From Chitinophagaceae bacterium (GTDB lineage Bacteria > Bacteroidota > Bacteroidia > Chitinophagales > Chitinophagaceae): a stretch of DNA of 5,956 nucleotides. The stretch lies in the NCBI GenBank assembly GCA_014379785.1, contig JACMLD010000055.1:1-5956 (forward strand), written 5' to 3'. The notes below the pieces were generated by a model that made no database searches, was not told where the DNA came from, and saw only the letters and a program-made list of their open reading frames with translations. This document shows positions 4,335-5,956 of the stretch, piece after piece; position 1 is the first letter of the stretch; each line of letters starts with the position of its first letter. The position numbers and the translations under genes were made by a program.

Positions 4335-5956
4335 TTGCTTATAAACACAATCCTTGCTGCGGCTTTTTCTTTGCGCGAATCATCGCTTATCAAAACCAGG
4401 TAAACGCCTGTTGACACGGTTCTTCCAAGGTAATCTTTGCCGTTCCATACTGCCTGTCCCCCGAGTGCTCTTGTCTGATAGACAAGTCTGCCATTCAATT
4501 CAACAATTTTTACGGTAGCATCTTTCACCAAACCCCGGATGGCAATGGTGCCAGTGTAGCCGGGTGGAACCGGGTTTGGAAAGACCAGCAGATCTTCTGT
4601 TTTTTCACCACCGGTCGTGGCGGCTCCGCGGTATGAACAAATTCCTTTTGCGGTAGAAAAAAATACTTCACCGGTTTTCTCATCAATGGCGATTGAGTTG
4701 ATGTTATTGTCGAGCAGCACGCTGTTGCCTGCTGTAAATCTTTCGAGTGTTTTTGCTCCGTCAGCACTGATCAGCCACACTCCGTTTGCTGTGCCAATCC
4801 ATTTTCTGTCCGCCCCATCCACTGCGATCGCCTGTACTTTCTCATCGCGGAAAAGATAGCCTGCAAAATTATCCTGCTGCACCACCGGTAAAATCGCCTC
4901 ACAGCCAGCGGGAGAAAAAACTTCCTGGGGACATTGAATAATGCCAATGCCTCTTGCCGTACCCACCCAGATAAAACCATTCCGATCCTTTGCAATAGAG
5001 AGTACAGCATTATCCGGCAGGTTTCCCGAGCCCTTGCCTGTCCTGAACATTTTCCATCTGTCGTCGCCCGGGTTATCGATGGTGAGGCCGTGGTTGAAGC
5101 AAATCAATCCATTGCCGGGTGCAATGATCCATTTCTGATTGATATCGTCTATTACGATTTGCGAAACGGCGTTATCGGGAATCGTAAACGGAACGAAAAA
5201 TTTTCGCCAGCTGTCGTCGGCCTTTTTTACTGCCAGGTTGTTGGCGGCACCACTGTTGGCTATCCACAAATTATTTTCGGTGTCAAAGGCGAGGCCTGTT
5301 ACGCGGTAGTGATTTTGGTTACTCAGCGAAGGCTCTAGCGGTGATGCCTGTCTGAAAATTACAACGCTGCCGTCTTCTTTCAGTTGCAGCATTCCCCCTC
5401 CGTTGGAACCGACGTAGAGTGACCCATCAGCACTGATGGCAGGCGACAGGAGATCGGGCATATTGGCTATCGGCGGTGTGTTCTTTTCTGAAAAGCTTTT
5501 CCACTCTTCATCGCGAAAGCGGTCGACCCCCCTGCCGGCTGCATACCAGATTGTCTTATTCCGGGTAGCCATCGCGCCAGGAAGTGAAGATTGGGGAGAG
5601 TTGGGTTGGAACTGCCGGAAACTATTGCCTGCAGCTGACACCAGTCCGGATATTGAATCTGCCACCCATACTGTATTCTGCCAGAGTTTGGCCTGCAAAG
5701 GAATGCGCAGCAGAGCGTGTTGCAGGTTATTTTCTGACGCGCCTGCCGCATTCACGACTATCACAGATGGATTGGTTTGTCCACTGACTGTCACCAGCAA
5801 TTTGTTTTCCGAAACACTGATGCTGCTGATCGGACTGCCGGGTGAAAAGAACGGAGTCCACGAAACCCCTGACTGCACAAACAGTGAATCATTTTTTAGC
5901 ACCACCAGTTTTCCGGAGAAAAGTTTTACATCTCTTACCGGACCGGCAGACAACCC
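4331..5956 (-). CDS. porZ: PorZ-like beta-propeller protein with T9SS sorting domain, 5' end outside the window
   Basis: Probable PorZ, a surface component of the type IX secretion attachment complex (PorU-PorV-PorQ-PorZ) that delivers anionic LPS to secreted cargo in Porphyromonas. The frame is open to the window edge. The TTG at 5953 is simply the first start-like codon, so the N-terminus with its expected signal peptide is missing; 541 residues are visible against about 780 in P. gingivalis PorZ. Counting from that TTG, propeller (Reg_prop-like) blades repeat as GSLYVGSNGGGMLQL (177-191), LAFDTENNLWIANS (221-234), IVIDDINQKWIIAPGNGL (266-283), IAKDRNGFIWVGTARGIGI (320-338), IAVDGADRKWIGTANGVWL (376-394) and IAIDEKTGEVFFSTAKGI (421-438). 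A type A sorting domain follows: VFPNPVPPGY (457-466), VKIVELNGRLVYQ, WNGKDYLGRTVSTGVYL and a basic end ARIVFISK. The PorZ call rests on this architecture and on placement beside recO, which I recall as recurring in the phylum. A generic T9SS-exported propeller protein is the alternative. Confidence 0.75.
   Translation of the reverse strand, partial: GLSAGPVRDVKLFSGKLVVLKNDSLFVQSGVSWTPFFSPGSPISSISVSENKLLVTVSGQTNPSVIVVNAAGASENNLQHALLRIPLQAKLWQNTVWVADSISGLVSAAGNSFRQFQPNSPQSSLPGAMATRNKTIWYAAGRGVDRFRDEEWKSFSEKNTPPIANMPDLLSPAISADGSLYVGSNGGGMLQLKEDGSVVIFRQASPLEPSLSNQNHYRVTGLAFDTENNLWIANSGAANNLAVKKADDSWRKFFVPFTIPDNAVSQIVIDDINQKWIIAPGNGLICFNHGLTIDNPGDDRWKMFRTGKGSGNLPDNAVLSIAKDRNGFIWVGTARGIGIIQCPQEVFSPAGCEAILPVVQQDNFAGYLFRDEKVQAIAVDGADRKWIGTANGVWLISADGAKTLERFTAGNSVLLDNNINSIAIDEKTGEVFFSTAKGICSYRGAATTGGEKTEDLLVFPNPVPPGYTGTIAIRGLVKDATVKIVELNGRLVYQTRALGGQAVWNGKDYLGRTVSTGVYLVLISDDSRKEKAAARIVFISK

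Noticed and set aside
4934..5338. Plus-strand open frame of 134 codons opposite the propeller gene
   Set aside because: It is antisense to well-conserved propeller blades and has no recognisable features. It is a shadow frame.
1..5956. A novel defence, mobile or biosynthetic system
   Set aside because: The genes are a radical SAM enzyme, RF1, an amidohydrolase, RecO and a T9SS propeller protein. None forms a recognisable or suspicious accessory cluster, and no integrase, transposase, toxin or nuclease gene is present.

Overview
The window suggests a member of the Bacteroidota, most likely of the Chitinophagaceae/Sphingobacteriia type. The evidence is a propeller protein ending in a type IX secretion (T9SS) sorting domain, a RecO of the type seen in that phylum, TAnnTTTG promoter boxes in the one divergent intergenic region, and weak or absent Shine-Dalgarno sequences. 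The species cannot be named from the sequence alone. All five protein genes look intact within the window. Two of them run off its edges.

Layout: (1) 1-1050, plus strand: the 3' part, probably nearly all, of a PA0069-type radical SAM protein. (2) 1051-1263: a 213-bp convergent intergenic region filled with repeats, namely six 9-bp tandem units followed by a REP/MITE-like imperfect palindrome and a duplicated 15-bp tail. (3) 1264-2328, minus strand: prfA, peptide chain release factor 1. (4) 2329-2427: a 99-bp divergent promoter region with one perfect Bacteroidota -7 box on each strand. (5) 2428-3597, plus strand: a metal-dependent amidohydrolase of the deaminase/chlorohydrolase type. (6) 3594-4334, minus strand: recO, whose stop codon shares the palindrome TTAA with the stop of the convergent amidohydrolase gene. 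(7) 4331-5956, minus strand: a beta-propeller protein with a C-terminal T9SS sorting domain, most likely PorZ. It overlaps recO by ATGA, and its 5' end lies beyond the window.

Working together: the only clear operon is porZ-like/recO. It links a cell-surface secretion component to a recombination-repair protein by a 4-bp overlap. This looks like genome compaction or translational coupling rather than a shared pathway. prfA and the amidohydrolase gene are divergently transcribed. Convergent gene pairs meet at the repeat region (radical SAM / prfA) and at the shared stop (amidohydrolase / recO).

I found no sign of a novel defence, mobile or biosynthetic system. This is an ordinary housekeeping region. 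The points worth a second look are the repeat-filled gap, the two extreme gene overlaps, the divergent promoter with a very short predicted leader, and the unassigned substrates of the amidohydrolase and the radical SAM protein.
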